A stretch of DNA of 64,000 nucleotides from the NCBI GenBank assembly GCA_937888905.1, contig CALATA010000014.1, positions 124,001-188,000 of the forward strand, in the 5' to 3' direction. Source of the DNA: Terrimonas sp937888905. Its GTDB lineage: Bacteria > Bacteroidota > Bacteroidia > Chitinophagales > Chitinophagaceae. The translations under genes and the position numbers were made by a program. Each line of letters opens with the position of its first letter. Position 1 is the stretch's first letter. Shown in pieces: positions 26,280 to 35,468 of the stretch. The notes beneath the pieces are model-generated. The model saw only the letters and a list, made by a program, of their open reading frames with translations. It was not told where the DNA came from and made no database searches.

Positions 26280-26402
26280 ATGCAAAAGTCAAAGGTAAAA
26301 ATTCAAAAGTGCACTGTGATTAATAGTCATTTTGCGCAAGACGAAGAAGGCATGCATATAGCAACGGTCATTTTTTGACTTTTTACTTTTGAATTTTGAC
26401 TT
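26280..26402. repeat. AAAGTCAAAGGTAAAA / TTTTTGACTTTTTAC inverted words after the amylase gene
   Basis: AAAGTCAAAGGTAAAAATTC words directly follow the stop and their complement (TTTTTGACTTTTTAC, TTTTGAATTTTGACTT) lies at about 26370-26402, giving a long imperfect stem just before the terminator. The same words occur at 45349-45425. Confidence 0.7.
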
Positions 26403-26432
26403 AAAAAAGGCGACCGGGGTCGCCTTTTTTTT
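26403..26432 (+). terminator. Rho-independent terminator after the amylase gene
   Basis: A perfect 13-base stem (AAAAAAGGCGACC with GGTCGCCTTTTTT) with a GG loop and a run of eight T. Confidence 0.9.
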
Positions 26433-26465
26433 AATTATTTTGCACCCGCAAAAACGAACGTTGAT

Positions 26466-27428
26466 ATGGTCAGGGAAAAAATACTGGTTATCGGTGCATC
26501 CGGGCAAATAGGTGTAGAACTCACGCTGGCATTGCGTAAAATCTATGGAAATGCCAATGTGGTAGCTTCGGATCTGCGCGAACAAAATCCATTGCTCGAA
26601 GGCACCGGACCTTATGTTTCCCTCGACGTAATGAACAAGGAAATGCTGCATGTGCAGGTGATCCGTCAGAACATCACACAGATTTATCTGCTGGCAGCCA
26701 TTCTTTCCGCCACCGGCGAAAAAAATCCCAACCTCGCCTGGAGCCTGAATATGCAGAGCCTGCTCAACGTGCTCGATATTGCCCGCGAAGAAAAGCTGAC
26801 CAAAGTTTACTGGCCATCCTCGATCGCCGTATTCGGTCCCACTTCACCGCGGCAGCATTGCCCGCAGCAAACCATCATCGAACCTACAACGGTATACGGC
26901 ATCAGCAAATACGCCGGCGAGTTCTGGTGCAACTACTATCATATGAAGTTTGGGGTGGACGTAAGAAGTCTTCGTTATCCGGGCCTTATTTCCTATAAAT
27001 CGGCACCCGGCGGCGGCACCACGGACTACGCAGTAGAAATTTTCCATGAAGCATTGGAAGAAAAACAATACACCAGCTTCCTGCAGGAAGATACCTACCT
27101 GCCGATGATGTATATGCCGGATGCCATCCGCGCAACCATCGAACTTATGGAAGCACCAGCGGAAAAAATTTCCATCCGCACTTCTTACAACCTTTCTTCG
27201 ATGAGTTTTTCTCCGAAAGAAATTGCCGCGGAAATCCGGCAGCATATTCCCGATTTCTCCATTCAATACGAACCTGACTATCGCCAGGACATCGCCAACA
27301 GCTGGCCGCAAAGTATAGATGACCAGGTTGCCCGCCGCGACTGGGGCTGGAAAGAAGAATTCCAGTTACCGGAAATGGTAAAGGATATGCTGATCAATTT
27401 GAAGAAGGAAAAGAATTTACCAGCCTGA
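26466..27428 (+). CDS. L-threonine 3-dehydrogenase, short-chain (epimerase-like) type
   Basis: A 320-residue NAD-dependent SDR enzyme. The Rossmann motif is ILVIGASGQIGVEL, the catalytic Tyr/Lys pair sits in TVYGISKYAGEFW, and the blocks WPSSIAVFGPTSPR, LRYPGLISYKSAPGGGTTDYAVEIF and YLPMMYMPDAIRATIELM match the UDP-galactose epimerase-like threonine dehydrogenases known in Bacteroidota. The reaction converts L-threonine to 2-amino-3-ketobutyrate, which a separate lyase cleaves to glycine and acetyl-CoA; that lyase is not in the window. The gene ends one base before the convergent acylphosphatase stop. Confidence 0.88.
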   Translation: MVREKILVIGASGQIGVELTLALRKIYGNANVVASDLREQNPLLEGTGPYVSLDVMNKEMLHVQVIRQNITQIYLLAAILSATGEKNPNLAWSLNMQSLLNVLDIAREEKLTKVYWPSSIAVFGPTSPRQHCPQQTIIEPTTVYGISKYAGEFWCNYYHMKFGVDVRSLRYPGLISYKSAPGGGTTDYAVEIFHEALEEKQYTSFLQEDTYLPMMYMPDAIRATIELMEAPAEKISIRTSYNLSSMSFSPKEIAAEIRQHIPDFSIQYEPDYRQDIANSWPQSIDDQVARRDWGWKEEFQLPEMVKDMLINLKKEKNLPA

Positions 27429-27429
27429 T

Positions 27430-27699
27430 TTATCGCTCGATCGTAAACCCGCTGAAGGTCTGATCATCCGATGGCTGCATGTCAACGGCCTCTACTCTTG
27501 CGCGCGAAGGTCCTGTACGGCACCAGGTGGCCAGTGCCTGCAGTTGCTCTTCCGAACCGCTTGCAATGATCTGCACGCTTCCATCCGGAAGATTACGCAC
27601 TTCACCGGTAACGCCTAATTGTAAAGCTTGTTCCTGTGTATGCCTGCGAAAGAATACGCCTTGCACGCGTCCCGCTACGTTGATAATCCAGGTAGGCAT
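27430..27699 (-). CDS. acyP: acylphosphatase
   Basis: An 89-residue enzyme that hydrolyses acyl phosphates such as 1,3-bisphosphoglycerate and carbamoyl phosphate. It contains the phosphate-binding loop with catalytic Arg in GRVQGVFFRRHT (residues 10-21) and the Asn-containing GEVRNLPDGSVQIIASG block. The length is standard for the family. It is convergent with the threonine dehydrogenase gene and preceded on its own strand by a repeat array that separates it from the msrC-like gene. Confidence 0.96.
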   Translation of the reverse strand: MPTWIINVAGRVQGVFFRRHTQEQALQLGVTGEVRNLPDGSVQIIASGSEEQLQALATWCRTGPSRARVEAVDMQPSDDQTFSGFTIER

Positions 27700-27800
27700 G
27701 GGGTTTAAGTAATAGGTGTTAGGTATTAGGTATTAGGTAATAAGTAGTAACAACCGTATTCACCATTCACGATTGACGATTCACGATTGACCATTCACCA
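27700..27800. repeat. intergenic word array between fRMsr and acyP genes
   Basis: Read on the minus strand, the stop of the GAF-domain gene is part of GTGGTGAATGGTCAATCGTG words (27758-27800). Then come CCTAATACCTAATACC and CCTAACACC words (27715-27750) up to the acyP start. Confidence 0.8.
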
Positions 27801-28268
27801 CTCCACCATGTTCACAATCTTTTCAAGATATACCTGATCTGTTTCGTCAAAAGTATCGAGGTCAATGCTGTCGGCATCCAGTACGCCCACCACCTCGTTG
27901 TTACGGATCAGCGGTACGACTATTTCCGAACGCGAAAGACTGCTGCAGGCAATATGGCCGGGGAATTTTTCCACATCCGGAACGATTAATGTTTGTGCCT
28001 GCGCCCAACTGCTGCCGCACACTCCTTTGCCTTTACGGATACGCGTACAGGCAACAGGTCCCTGGAAAGGACCGAGTACCAGCTCATCATTTTTTACCAG
28101 GTAAAATCCGATCCACAACCAGTTGAATTGTTCTTTCAATGCACCGGCGATATTGGCCAGGTTGGCGATCAGGTCGGGTTCACCCTCCACTAATCCTTTT
28201 ATCTGGGGAAGGAGGGCTCTGTATTGCTCTTCTTTGGAGCCTGTTGCTATTGCGAGGTCTTCTGCCAT
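27795..28268 (-). CDS. msrC: free methionine-R-sulfoxide reductase, GAF domain
   Basis: A 157-residue GAF-domain enzyme that reduces free L-methionine-R-sulfoxide. The three conserved cysteines are visible in GPVACTRIRKGKGVCGSSW and HIACSSLSRSEIVVPL, and VGVLDADSIDLDTFDETDQ completes the fRMsr signature. The frame is open 23 codons further upstream, but the ATG at 28266-28268 is preferred. A perfect TATCTTTG box lies just before it, and the extra codons would run through the terminator of the neighbouring gene. Together with msrA at 1908-2573 it covers protein-bound and free methionine sulfoxide. The last codons fall within a GTGGTGAATGG repeat word. Confidence 0.93.
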   Translation of the reverse strand: MAEDLAIATGSKEEQYRALLPQIKGLVEGEPDLIANLANIAGALKEQFNWLWIGFYLVKNDELVLGPFQGPVACTRIRKGKGVCGSSWAQAQTLIVPDVEKFPGHIACSSLSRSEIVVPLIRNNEVVGVLDADSIDLDTFDETDQVYLEKIVNMVEW

Positions 28269-28272
28269 CCCG

Positions 28273-28280
28273 CAAAGATA
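28273..28280 (-). promoter_or_regulatory. -7 box abutting msrC start
   Basis: The minus strand reads TATCTTTG, ending 4 bases before the ATG, so the transcript should be leaderless. It lies immediately downstream of the terminator of the cohesin gene. Confidence 0.55.
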
Positions 28281-28289
28281 CAGAGATAT

Positions 28290-28332
28290 AAAAAAAGCGA
28301 AACGCCTCCGCAGGGTGGAGACGTCTCGCTTT
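28290..28332 (-). terminator. Terminator of the cohesin/dockerin operon
   Basis: On the minus strand a 16-base stem with two imperfect positions (AAAGCGAGACGTCTCC facing GGAGGCGTTTCGCTTT) is followed by a run of T. It lies 29 bases after the stop of the cohesin gene. Confidence 0.85.
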
Positions 28333-28360
28333 CTCAAGTGTTAAATTGTGTGTACCGGGA

Positions 28361-30250
28361 CTATTGAATGAACATCTTCTTTACGGCAGAATATCCATTC
28401 ACTACTAATTTATAGAAATAAACGCCTTTCGCCAAACCTGCCGGCTCAAAATACTCCACATAGCTGCCGGCCTCGCGGCGGGCGCTGGCCAATACCTTCA
28501 CCTGGCGGCCGCTTGCATCCAGCAGTGTCAGCATCACCTGGCCACCTTCTGCCAGTGTGTAACGGATGGCCGTCTGGCCATTTGCAGGATTGGGAACGTT
28601 CTGCTCAAGGATATAACGGGCCGCGCTGCCCAGGGTGGCAGATACCACAATGGAATAACGATAGTTGTTATCGAAGTCGATTTGCTTCACGCGATAATAG
28701 TAACGCGCCGGAGCGAGACGCTCATCCGTATAGGTATAGCGGCGGATATCCTGGCTTCGCGTATCGCTTGGCACAAAACCAATGGCAGTCCAGTTAACAC
28801 CATCCGGTGAACGCTCAACCTGGAAGCCACGGTTATTCAGTTCTTCCGCAGTGCTCCAGTTAAGTACGATACGGTCCGGCTCCTGTGCAGCAGCAGCCAG
28901 TGAAACAAAACGTACAGGCAGTGTGCCACATTCAACGGACGTAACCACCAGCGTTTGCAGCGAACCGGTGTTGGTACATCCGTCGGCACTCGCGACACTG
29001 GTGAGGTTGAAAGAATATACAGCAGGTGAAAACAATACATCCACCCAATAGTTAGTGGCATTTACAGATTGATTGGGAAAACCGGTTGGGCCGTATTTAA
29101 ACAAACCATTACCGCCATCTACACCGTTGCGCAGGATCGTGATAGAACCATTGGATGCGCCGGCACTGCTATAACCACCTACTGTTGCACGATAGCGGCC
29201 GTAGGTGCTATGATAAGAAACGATATAAGTTGTGTTCGCCGGAATCTGGATAGGTGTGGCGAAGGTGACTTCCTGCCATCCGTTGGGGCTTACATTGCTG
29301 AAAACGGCGGAGGCCAGCAGCACACCTGAAGCGCTCCAGAGGTTGCCGGTATACGTACCCGAAACCATGTCCGGTGCATAGAAGCGGACACCTTTTACAA
29401 AACCCGTTACACTGGTGCGAAATTTTACACCCAGCTCAACTGCAGGCGCACCAGCACTGGGAGGGTCGGTGTCAGGACCATAGGAACTGGTAACAGGATT
29501 GGTAGTGTAAACCTTTTCAACCGGAGGTGTAAAAAGACCGAATGAACCGCCAACAGCTACATTGCTGTAGAGATTGCCGTTTACCGTAAGGTCATAAGGA
29601 CCTGTACCGGTAGCATTGGCCAATGTCAGCGAAAAGGGCTGACCATTACAACTGGTGGTATTGCTGATAGTAGCAGTAGGAGGTGTACAATTGGAGGTAA
29701 TGGTCACCGTGCCATTGATGGTCTGGTTCAGGACAACGGTGGCGCCTTCAGCAGCGTTGGTCTGACGCGGCAATGCGGTATTGAACGAAAGGGCGGTATT
29801 GCCTCCCGGTGGTACTCGCAAAGCCTGGAACGTTACGGAAAACAGCGTGAAGTCGCTGCTGGGGTGGGCAGAGAGGTTGCCGTTGGTCGTAAAGCGACCG
29901 TGATCCACCCGCCCGAGGCTGTTCATGGTGGCTACCGAAGTAAAGGGAACCGACACACCTTCCAGCATGGCTTGCGTACCAGCAGGCACCGTAGGTGTAC
30001 TTACTACCTGCAGATCGGCAGGATTGAAATTCAGGAATGCATCGATACCATTGAGTGTAGCAGTGCCGGTAAAATCAGCTACTACAGAAACGGTGAACGT
30101 CTGTCCTACCTGTGTGGAGGTAGTGGCGGGCGATACGATAATGTTCACGTTTTGTGCCAGCATACTGCGGCTGATGAATACCAGCAACAGCATCAGCACT
30201 GAACGGCTGAAAATACGGGGGAGTGTAGTATTCGGGTTCATACAAATCAT
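28361..30250 (-). CDS. secreted cohesin-like / DUF4082 protein with T9SS sorting domain
   Basis: A 629-residue secreted protein. After a signal peptide (the ATG three codons in, MNPNTTLP, is an alternative start) comes a cohesin-like beta-sandwich at about residues 33-183: VGQTFTVSVVADFTG, LNGIDAFLNFNPADLQVV, FTLFSVTFQALRVPPGGNTA. A Pro/Thr-containing linker leads to a DUF4082 domain (about 255-408: GVKFRTSVTGFVKGVRFYAP, GWQEVTFATPIQIPANTTYIVSYHS, NYWVDVLF). Next is a fibronectin-like segment (about 445-540) and a typical T9SS tail (LEQNVPNPANGQTAIRYTL to GVYFYKLVVNGYSAVKKMFIQ). The gene lies 56 bases downstream of a gene whose product ends in a dockerin, the natural partner of cohesins. A terminator follows. 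Binding itself is inference; the cohesin call rests on pattern, not a search. Confidence 0.8.
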   Translation of the reverse strand: MICMNPNTTLPRIFSRSVLMLLLVFISRSMLAQNVNIIVSPATTSTQVGQTFTVSVVADFTGTATLNGIDAFLNFNPADLQVVSTPTVPAGTQAMLEGVSVPFTSVATMNSLGRVDHGRFTTNGNLSAHPSSDFTLFSVTFQALRVPPGGNTALSFNTALPRQTNAAEGATVVLNQTINGTVTITSNCTPPTATISNTTSCNGQPFSLTLANATGTGPYDLTVNGNLYSNVAVGGSFGLFTPPVEKVYTTNPVTSSYGPDTDPPSAGAPAVELGVKFRTSVTGFVKGVRFYAPDMVSGTYTGNLWSASGVLLASAVFSNVSPNGWQEVTFATPIQIPANTTYIVSYHSTYGRYRATVGGYSSAGASNGSITILRNGVDGGNGLFKYGPTGFPNQSVNATNYWVDVLFSPAVYSFNLTSVASADGCTNTGSLQTLVVTSVECGTLPVRFVSLAAAAQEPDRIVLNWSTAEELNNRGFQVERSPDGVNWTAIGFVPSDTRSQDIRRYTYTDERLAPARYYYRVKQIDFDNNYRYSIVVSATLGSAARYILEQNVPNPANGQTAIRYTLAEGGQVMLTLLDASGRQVKVLASARREAGSYVEYFEPAGLAKGVYFYKLVVNGYSAVKKMFIQ

Positions 30251-30306
30251 TTTAAATGGTAATAACGATTAATTGTTACAGTTTAATGGTTGTCTTTTAA
30301 CAGCGT

Positions 30307-33300
30307 TTATGGTGTTTCTCCCTGGCTCAGATAGTTCGACAATAAGGTCGTGAGATCGAGCAGGGAAATATATCCGTCATTGTTGAGATCAGCGTTTGCC
30401 ACATAACCTGCATCACCATTACTCTTGAGATAAGCTGACAGCAGAGTGGTCAGGTCGATCAGCGTGATGAAGTTGTCATTGTTTACATCGCCTTCGGACA
30501 ATGTGCCGAATGCAACGGCGTTATCGCCTGCAACGATTGCCTGATTGCTTTTCACGCGTTGCAGTGTGTGGCTGTTTTTAACAGCGATGTTGTACGTGCC
30601 TGCAGGTACACCGGAGATAGAGAACTTGCCGCTATTGTCCGTTGTGGTAGTATAACTCAATACCGGAGTGGTGTTGTTGCCCGGTGCATACAGATTAACG
30701 GTCAGTGGTACCTGCCAGCTTGCATGTGGTGCAGCGGGGCGTGCCTGTAAGGTTACAGAGCCGCGGATCGTACCGGTGGTAACAGGACCGTAAGTAGCTA
30801 CATAGGTGCCGGACTGCGCTTCAAAGAATGCGTAGGCAATTCCTTTAATTGTTTCGGTGGTGAAGGTGGTAAGTCCGCCGTTTCTCGTGATCTGGCTCAG
30901 CTGCTGGCCATTGTCTGCCACCATCGGCAACATGCCGCGCAGGTTGTACGCGGCTGTACGGGCATTGAGGTTAAACGTAAGCTGATTATTATTCCACGCA
31001 ATATTGTCGTAGGTAGAATTGTTACGGCCATCCAGCCATGTAAGCAATTGTTTGGCAGAGATCACCGGAATGTTGCGGGCCAGTGCCTGCGTAATGATCG
31101 CCTCTGATCCCGCATGCATCGCGCTGTCGGTATGCATGTTGGCGCAGAACACGCCGTAGTATCCTTCCGCTCCCAGTGCGCGGTCAAATAGTTGTGCACT
31201 GAAGGTATTATAGTCGATGCCCGACTCATCGGTCATTTGTGTGGCCACCTGGTAGCAGTCGATGAGCGTACCATCGAGGTCGGCAAAACGCATCGGCATA
31301 CCAGAACCGGTAAACATACCCGATCTGTTTTGTACCCATGAGGCAGGCCAGTAGTAATAGTTCACATCGAGGCGGATCTTGTTCTGCGCCTCGATCTTCG
31401 GTGCAGAAGCCCAGTCGCTCCAGGCAATACAGTGTGTGCGGTTGGTAACGGGAGCGCTGATGCCCGGTAGCTGATTGGCCAACTGCGCCAGTTGTGTGGT
31501 AAGATTGGAAGAGAAACTGGCAGACGTGAAATTGCTGCAATCGGTATTGAGGTGCAATGCTACCTCAAAGCCCTGAGATTCGAAAGCGGCGGCCTGATCA
31601 TTCGTAATCGGTGTATTGTTCAGAATATACGAGGTAGCCCTGATCGCTTTCCAGTCGCGCACATCCTGTGGTGTGTTGGGACCGAGGCTGAGATAATGGG
31701 TAAAGCGACCCGGTGTTCCGTTGTACGTGTGATCGTCTCCCGTCATGACCACAGCAGCTTTGAGATTTCTTGGCAGGAACCAGAAGCGTGGCAATGGTTT
31801 GCGGTGCAGCGCTCCTTTAATAACGAGGTTCGTGAGCAGACGTTGCTGCTCATCCGCCTGCGGAATAGCTACTTTATTAAGATCGATCCAATCAGGTTCG
31901 GTGCCGCCGAAAAATAAATCGTTGGAGCGGATAGGTCCACTCTGGCCATCGCGTTCTTGTCCTGCCCATGCGGGATTCCCCTGGCGTGTATAAATAATGG
32001 ATTTGGCGAGATCGTAAGTAAAGGCAATTGCGCGGCCGCCATTGCTGCCCACGTTGCGCGTGGTGACTGCAGGATAAGTAGTAGCCGTATTCGCATTTGC
32101 ATACAGGGTGGCAACAGCCGTAGCGCCGCTCAACGAATAGAGATCTGCTACACCATGGAATTGCAGTGTTTGATTGGTGATGCCCGCACCCGCACCTGTA
32201 GCTGTATTGATCAATAAGTATTTGTCGGAAAGCGTGCCGCTCAGTTTGGTGATACCCATCAGTGAGCTGAGGGCCGTGCCACCCGGGCGGAATGCAATGA
32301 GCGTACCGCCTGCAGTTACCCAGTTGGTAAACAGGGTTGCCTGTGCCGCATTCAATGTCATTTCCCCGAGTACTATTGCATCGTATCCGTTGAGATCGGC
32401 GGCTGTGCTCAATTGTGAAATATCTTTTGTGGCAAAACTGGTAATGCCCTCTGCGCGGAGAATTTCTACGGCATAGCGGCTGAACGGATTCGTGGAGTTG
32501 CTCACGATCAGTACCGGTCCGCCGGTACCATCAGTAGGGGGAAGCGGCGGCGGATCTGCCGTGGTGAAGGTCCAGGTGTAATCTGCCGCGAGGTTGTTGC
32601 CTGCCAGATCTTTTATGCCCGTAACGCCGCCGGAAATACGCGCGGTATAGGTAGTGGCATAAGCCAGCGCTGCGGAAGGTATTAAGGTCACCTGGCTTTG
32701 TGCCGTTGACACTGTTGAGCTGATCAGTGCGTTGCCGGGGCCGCGCAATTCAAATGTTCCCGTGGTTACAGAAGCCGGAAGAATAGCTTCATTGAAAGTT
32801 GCCTTGATCGTTGCGTCAAGCGGAACCAATGAAGCAAGATCCGGTGGTGTGGACGATAACACAACCGGCGGAGTTACATCCGGACCAGCCGTAAGATCAA
32901 ACACAATATCTACCCAGTAATTGCTTTGCTGATAGCTGTTGCCGGGGAAAGTGGGGGTGGTGGTATACTGATACAGCCCATTGGCGACGGAACCGCCCGC
33001 TGCGGTCAGGTAACCCGAAGGATAAGGCTGTATAAAGAAGGTAGGTGTATAAGAATAGAAACCTGTCGGACTATGATATGAGGCAATATACGTTTGGTTG
33101 GCCTGTATCGCCACCGGACTGCTGAACAGTACCTGTTGCCATCCCGAAGCAGATTCATTTACAAAGATGGCGCGGGCTTTCAGTTCACCATCGGTAGTCC
33201 ACAGGCTGCCGGTGTGTGTGCCTACATCATTTACTCCTTTGTAAAAACGCAGACCCGTAATATAACCTGCCTGGCTTGCCTGGAACTTTACGCCAATCTC

Positions 33301-35238
33301 AATACCCGGTTCATTGTCGTAGTTATTGGAGGAATAAGGGATAGCACTGTTGGGGAAAATATTGCAGGGGCATTGTGGATTGGTGATCGTGACATTGATA
33401 GCGGATGTTGAAGGTGCTGTTCCTTCAGGCTGCATATTTCCTGAATCATCGAAGGCGCGTACTTTCACCACGAAGCTGCCGGGCACGCTGGCAAACCAGG
33501 TATAATTCCAGTTGGTGCGGCCGTTGGCGATCTGCCAGGTAGCGCCACCGTCTGTTGAAATTTCCACACCGGCGACTACACCGCCTGCATCGGTAGCTGT
33601 GCCGGAGATGGTAACGCTGCTGCCGCTTTGATAAGAGCTTCCGCTGCCGGGCGTGGAAATGGCGGCAACAGGAGCTGTGTTGTCAGTGGATTTGGTAGCC
33701 GCCATGAGGCCGGATTGAAGAGTGGCTGGTTGCACACCCATGTCGGCCAGCAGGTTGATAGTGGCTTGTTGCATGCGCACATCGGCGGGCAGGTTGCCCC
33801 GGTCATGTTTATCGTCGAGACCCCAGGCCCATTGGACGGTACCTGCGCCAAATACAAGTGCTCCGCTGGTATGGCGGTAAAGAGAAAGTTTATGTGTTTT
33901 GCCGTTGAACACCGTACTCGACATCGTGATGCGGCCACGCGGATTGCTTTCGGCATATTGCTCAAAATTCCATTCGTAACCAAGTGTGCCGAAGGGGAGC
34001 GTGGCTTCGTCTTCAGAACCGAGGTTGACAATGCTGGTATTGCGCCAAAAACGCAGATTGCGGTAAGCGGCAGGTACCTTGATGGAAGAGGTACTGCCGT
34101 CCCAACTGATCTGTCCGCTCAGGGCATTTTCCGGCAAACAGGCACCGCCCGCCGGATATTCGCAGCCGCTGCGCCACAAACCTGTCCATGCCGGAGTCGG
34201 ATCACACTTGGTGCCGCAAACCGTTTCACCTAAAGTCCCTTCTTTATAACATACCAGTGTACGGTAACTATTATTGGTACCGTAGGCGCTGTTTTCCCAG
34301 CGTGTTTTCCAGTAGATCTCATTACCACTGAAGAAGGCCAGGTGCACGCCGGCATTGCGGGCTGCTTCTACATTGGCGCGTTGCTCAGATGACCAGTATT
34401 CATCGTGTCCTACGGAAAGAAAAACTTTGTGATTAAGTATCAGGTTGCCGCGGCGTGCCGCATCGACATTGGTGGTATAGCTTACGTTGAATCCGTTTTT
34501 TTCGAGGAAACGTAGCATCGGGTATTCGGCGTTGAACACCCAATCTTCGGCCGCACCACCGCCGCCGCCGCCATCGCGTGTAATGAAGGGACGGTTATAG
34601 CTTACTTTGGTAGCATGGCCTGCAGGGTAGGAAGTGCTGCCCACATAAAGGCTGTTGCCGCCGTAGGCATTATAAGCCTGCCAGGTGGCATCGGAAGTCT
34701 GGAAAAAAAGATCGGAAGTACTGGCATCATCACGCACGATGAAGATGATATGACTGGCGCCACCGTCACTGGTCTTTTTCAACCGTGCGATATAAATGCC
34801 GGAAACCGCTGTTGACGGTACGTCCCAATAGCCGGATTCATTCCAGGTGCCGCAATCAACGAGACCGGTGACGGCGTCTTCAAATGCAGGTGGTTGTGTT
34901 TGGGGTAAGGTGGCGGAGACAACGCCTGAACCTACTTTGCGCGCGCCGTTGCCATTATAATAACCTAAGCGGTAAATGTCGATGGTATAAGCGGGGGCGG
35001 TCGTTTTTATTTTAAAATGCACACGTTCGCCACGGTTAACACTGATGTCCGTAGCGAAGCCCTGAATTGACAAATCTCCTGCGCCGTTGATATCCCATTC
35101 TGAGGCAGGATTACCGGTCAGTGCATTTTCCACCACAATAGGGTTTTGTGCACGGGCTAAAGGAGTAGCCAGGGTCCACACCAGGAGAATAAAAAACAGC
35201 CGCTTCCAAGAGGTACATGTATACAACATCCCTTTCAT
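30307..35238 (-). CDS. giant secreted multidomain protein (DMFA2-like, DUF4082, Ig-like, deacetylase-like) ending in a dockerin
   Basis: A 1643-residue protein with a signal peptide ending near residue 31. Apparent order: an N-terminal beta domain (about 35-180); an N,N-dimethylformamidase beta-subunit-like domain (about 180-505: GHDEYWSSEQRANVEAARNAG, FFSGNEIYWKTRWE); an Ig-like domain (about 520-615); DUF4082 (about 630-785); an SbsA-type Ig-like domain (about 790-895); a glutamine-amidotransferase-like fold (about 905-1100); a polysaccharide-deacetylase-like part (about 1160-1420: VVMTGDDHT, FEVALHLNTDC); a carboxypeptidase-regulatory-like domain (about 1485-1575); and a dockerin with two calcium loops, DVNNDNFITLID at 1584-1595 and DLNNDGYISLLD at 1617-1628, each followed by the same DLTTLLS helix. 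It lacks a T9SS tail. Catalytic activity is unproven. Confidence 0.82.
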   Translation of the reverse strand: MKGMLYTCTSWKRLFFILLVWTLATPLARAQNPIVVENALTGNPASEWDINGAGDLSIQGFATDISVNRGERVHFKIKTTAPAYTIDIYRLGYYNGNGARKVGSGVVSATLPQTQPPAFEDAVTGLVDCGTWNESGYWDVPSTAVSGIYIARLKKTSDGGASHIIFIVRDDASTSDLFFQTSDATWQAYNAYGGNSLYVGSTSYPAGHATKVSYNRPFITRDGGGGGGAAEDWVFNAEYPMLRFLEKNGFNVSYTTNVDAARRGNLILNHKVFLSVGHDEYWSSEQRANVEAARNAGVHLAFFSGNEIYWKTRWENSAYGTNNSYRTLVCYKEGTLGETVCGTKCDPTPAWTGLWRSGCEYPAGGACLPENALSGQISWDGSTSSIKVPAAYRNLRFWRNTSIVNLGSEDEATLPFGTLGYEWNFEQYAESNPRGRITMSSTVFNGKTHKLSLYRHTSGALVFGAGTVQWAWGLDDKHDRGNLPADVRMQQATINLLADMGVQPATLQSGLMAATKSTDNTAPVAAISTPGSGSSYQSGSSVTISGTATDAGGVVAGVEISTDGGATWQIANGRTNWNYTWFASVPGSFVVKVRAFDDSGNMQPEGTAPSTSAINVTITNPQCPCNIFPNSAIPYSSNNYDNEPGIEIGVKFQASQAGYITGLRFYKGVNDVGTHTGSLWTTDGELKARAIFVNESASGWQQVLFSSPVAIQANQTYIASYHSPTGFYSYTPTFFIQPYPSGYLTAAGGSVANGLYQYTTTPTFPGNSYQQSNYWVDIVFDLTAGPDVTPPVVLSSTPPDLASLVPLDATIKATFNEAILPASVTTGTFELRGPGNALISSTVSTAQSQVTLIPSAALAYATTYTARISGGVTGIKDLAGNNLAADYTWTFTTADPPPLPPTDGTGGPVLIVSNSTNPFSRYAVEILRAEGITSFATKDISQLSTAADLNGYDAIVLGEMTLNAAQATLFTNWVTAGGTLIAFRPGGTALSSLMGITKLSGTLSDKYLLINTATGAGAGITNQTLQFHGVADLYSLSGATAVATLYANANTATTYPAVTTRNVGSNGGRAIAFTYDLAKSIIYTRQGNPAWAGQERDGQSGPIRSNDLFFGGTEPDWIDLNKVAIPQADEQQRLLTNLVIKGALHRKPLPRFWFLPRNLKAAVVMTGDDHTYNGTPGRFTHYLSLGPNTPQDVRDWKAIRATSYILNNTPITNDQAAAFESQGFEVALHLNTDCSNFTSASFSSNLTTQLAQLANQLPGISAPVTNRTHCIAWSDWASAPKIEAQNKIRLDVNYYYWPASWVQNRSGMFTGSGMPMRFADLDGTLIDCYQVATQMTDESGIDYNTFSAQLFDRALGAEGYYGVFCANMHTDSAMHAGSEAIITQALARNIPVISAKQLLTWLDGRNNSTYDNIAWNNNQLTFNLNARTAAYNLRGMLPMVADNGQQLSQITRNGGLTTFTTETIKGIAYAFFEAQSGTYVATYGPVTTGTIRGSVTLQARPAAPHASWQVPLTVNLYAPGNNTTPVLSYTTTTDNSGKFSISGVPAGTYNIAVKNSHTLQRVKSNQAIVAGDNAVAFGTLSEGDVNNDNFITLIDLTTLLSAYLKSNGDAGYVANADLNNDGYISLLDLTTLLSNYLSQGETP

Positions 35239-35393
35239 ACATTGATGGGTCGTGAAAAAAATGACGGGGTGATGTCTCGAGGATATTTACCTGATTCTTG
35301 GGAGGATATTGAGTCAGTGAAGTGTAGTCAATCGTAGGCAGTAGAGTGATATAATCAGGTAGTAGTTGCTGGTTATATTACTTGGATACGGGC

Positions 35394-35401
35394 TAAAGGT
35401 A
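35394..35401 (-). promoter_or_regulatory. Possible -7 box of the dockerin/cohesin operon
   Basis: The minus strand reads TACCTTTA, one base from TAnnTTTG, giving a leader of about 155 bases before the start at 35238. Nothing else in this 230-base gap was recognised. Confidence 0.3.
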
Positions 35402-35468
35402 CAGCAATTGATGAAATATGCAAGAATGTTTACATAAATTAATCGTTGCCTTCGTAAGATTATGGCAA

